The notes under the pieces: model-generated
What the model was told of the DNA's origin: nothing
Databases searched by the model: none
What the model saw: the letters and a program-made list of their open reading frames with translations, nothing else
Made by a program: the position numbers and the translations under genes
Shown: positions 63,104-64,000 of the stretch, piece by piece
Position numbering within the stretch: the stretch's first letter is position 1
How the letters are laid out: the number at the start of each line of letters is the position of its first letter
Origin: SB11 sp035906255
Lineage (GTDB): Bacteria; Bacteroidota; Bacteroidia; UBA8524
DNA: 64,000 nucleotides
Assembly (NCBI GenBank): GCA_035906255.1
Contig: JAMIFM010000029.1
Location: 248,001 to 312,000 of the forward strand
Direction of reading: 5' to 3'

Positions 63104-63239
63104 GTCAAACGGATTATTTTGTCAGCCGAAGGCGGCTTTCTCGCAACGATAGATGAGCGAAGGGGTTTCCTAAGCTTGCCGAAGGAGAGAGAGCGGTTAT
63201 GAAAAACAAAGTTTCTTCTCCCTAACTCGTGTTAATTTA

Positions 63240-63247
63240 TATTTTTG
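63240..63247 (+). promoter_or_regulatory. Minus-7 box TATTTTTG
   Basis: TATTTTTG matches TAnnTTTG and ends 8 nt before ATG 63256. Confidence 0.55.
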
Positions 63248-63255
63248 CTTTCCGT

Positions 63256-64000
63256 ATGAAAAAAGCTCTTTTCCTTTCAGTATCCCTATTGTTTATAAGT
63301 GCCGCTGTGTTTGCACAAGGCTATGTGCCCCGTGTACACGGTAATATATTGGCCGACGATAAAGGCCGCCTGTATCTTAAAGACAGTAGCCGCCGTTATT
63401 ATTTACAAGACGCAAAGCCCACCTATACCCTTGCCCAACTTAAAGGCAACCCCAAAGGCGATACCAAAGGAATTGCATTTTATTTCGGCGATAACAATTT
63501 TAAAGGGTTGTTGTATTACGGGCTTATTTCTTACACTGACGGAAAACATCCACAGCCGGTATATTTTAAAGAAGCTGCACCCATTACTAACGGCGGCGCG
63601 TTTATAAACATTACCGATAACCTGAAAGGCAAATACGACCTGGTAGGTTGGGAAAAAAACAGTGCCGGAACCATTGGCTACCGTGTAGTAAACGAGAGAG
63701 GCGAAATTTTGTACGATGGTATAGTAAATTTTACGGGCAAAGGCCCTTTTAAAGTAGCTCCAACGATTATTGAAGGCCCTTTTGTGAACGTACTTACCCA
63801 CAACGGGGTGACCATATCGTTTGAAACCAACGAAGTAGTAAAAGCTACCTTAAATGTGGGCGGCAAGGTGTTTACAGATAGCAAAGCTACGTATCACCAC
63901 GAACTGGAAATAAAAGGCTTGCAGCCTGACTCTACATACAGCTACACCGTTAGTACGGGCACACACCAGCAAACCTATTCGTTTACTACAGCGCCCAAAC
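63256..64000 (+). CDS. Secreted purple-acid-phosphatase-like protein, N-terminal part (3' truncated)
   Basis: The frame is open to the right window edge; 248 residues are visible. Signal peptide 1-21 (ending AVFAQ), an N-terminal beta-rich domain (residues ~22-160), then a fibronectin-III-like segment (GPFVNVLTHNGVTISFETNEVVKATLNV, LEIKGLQPDSTYSYTV, YSFTTAP). That segment is the N-terminal domain that precedes the metallophosphoesterase in purple acid phosphatases. The catalytic domain would lie beyond 64000, so the enzyme call is an inference. Confidence 0.6.
   Translation, partial: MKKALFLSVSLLFISAAVFAQGYVPRVHGNILADDKGRLYLKDSSRRYYLQDAKPTYTLAQLKGNPKGDTKGIAFYFGDNNFKGLLYYGLISYTDGKHPQPVYFKEAAPITNGGAFINITDNLKGKYDLVGWEKNSAGTIGYRVVNERGEILYDGIVNFTGKGPFKVAPTIIEGPFVNVLTHNGVTISFETNEVVKATLNVGGKVFTDSKATYHHELEIKGLQPDSTYSYTVSTGTHQQTYSFTTAPK

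Larger units (their letters stand above)
62379..63239. other. Repeat-filled intergenic region
   Basis: About 860 bp without a credible gene. It contains a ~115-bp direct repeat (62441-62555 and 62988-63103), REP-like arms (GAAGCAATC 62635-62643, GATTGCTTC 62665-62673, TCGCAATGACG 62715-62725), the MITE-like copy 62795-62914 and a GAGCAATAGCGAAGAA arm near 62965. A 61-codon frame at 62787 lies on the MITE-like copy and is not a gene. Confidence 0.75.

Overview
The window reads as a chromosomal segment of a member of the Bacteroidota, outside the gut Bacteroides type. The evidence is: type IX secretion signals of both type A (28485-31850) and type B (6381-8189); a fused MurF-alanine racemase; a TonB receptor with an N-terminal carboxypeptidase-regulatory-like domain; SpoU, BshA and DUF2723 proteins of Bacteroidota type; and many TAnnTTTG minus-7 promoter boxes with almost no Shine-Dalgarno sequences. 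Base composition is moderate and even. No tRNA, rRNA, CRISPR array, prophage or transposase was seen. Most genes are housekeeping or envelope genes. The accessory signal lies in one gene cluster and in the intergenic repeats.

Layout, left to right. 1-1122 is a 5'-truncated bshA, followed by a LytTR response regulator and a 610-bp repeat-rich gap. A divergent promoter region separates rluB (minus) from an M16 peptidase pair, a type-B secreted protein, ybeY, mnmG and a lipoprotein. A perfect 16-bp parS site lies just before mnmG, with a second near-perfect site inside ybeY. A 417-bp AT-rich gap with DnaA-box-like sequences precedes pheS and is a possible replication origin. 13665-21183 holds a compact cluster: secreted caspase-like peptidase, CHASE2 membrane protein without an output domain, secreted FecR-like/TPR protein, and secreted caspase-like peptidase with a TPR array. 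This is the best candidate for an undescribed system.

21193-41660 is a run of plus-strand genes: two RNA methyltransferases (rsmF-like, rlmB), an acyl-CoA-dehydrogenase-like flavoprotein, a 2OG-Fe(II) oxygenase, a TonB receptor followed by a duplicated type-A T9SS protein, a methyltransferase, two tandem DUF2723 glycosyltransferase paralogues, a TPR-AAA ATPase and an N-acetylglucosamine kinase-like protein. The rimP-nusA-infB operon runs on the minus strand (46572 to 41765) and has a terminator-like hairpin in its leader.

46732-64000 holds a GT-C membrane protein, a cytochrome c maturation block (ccmC, ccmD, ccmE with a CxxxY motif, ccmF) without ccmA/B/G/H, a PorT-like barrel, a DUF2520 protein, a GT39-like gene split by an in-frame TGA, a GH3/serine-hydrolase fusion, a MurF-Alr fusion, and the start of a phosphatase-like secreted protein. 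The gaps at 56.0-56.8 kb and 62.4-63.25 kb are filled with direct repeats, REP-like palindromes and one copy of a MITE-like element whose other copy is at 2.1 kb.
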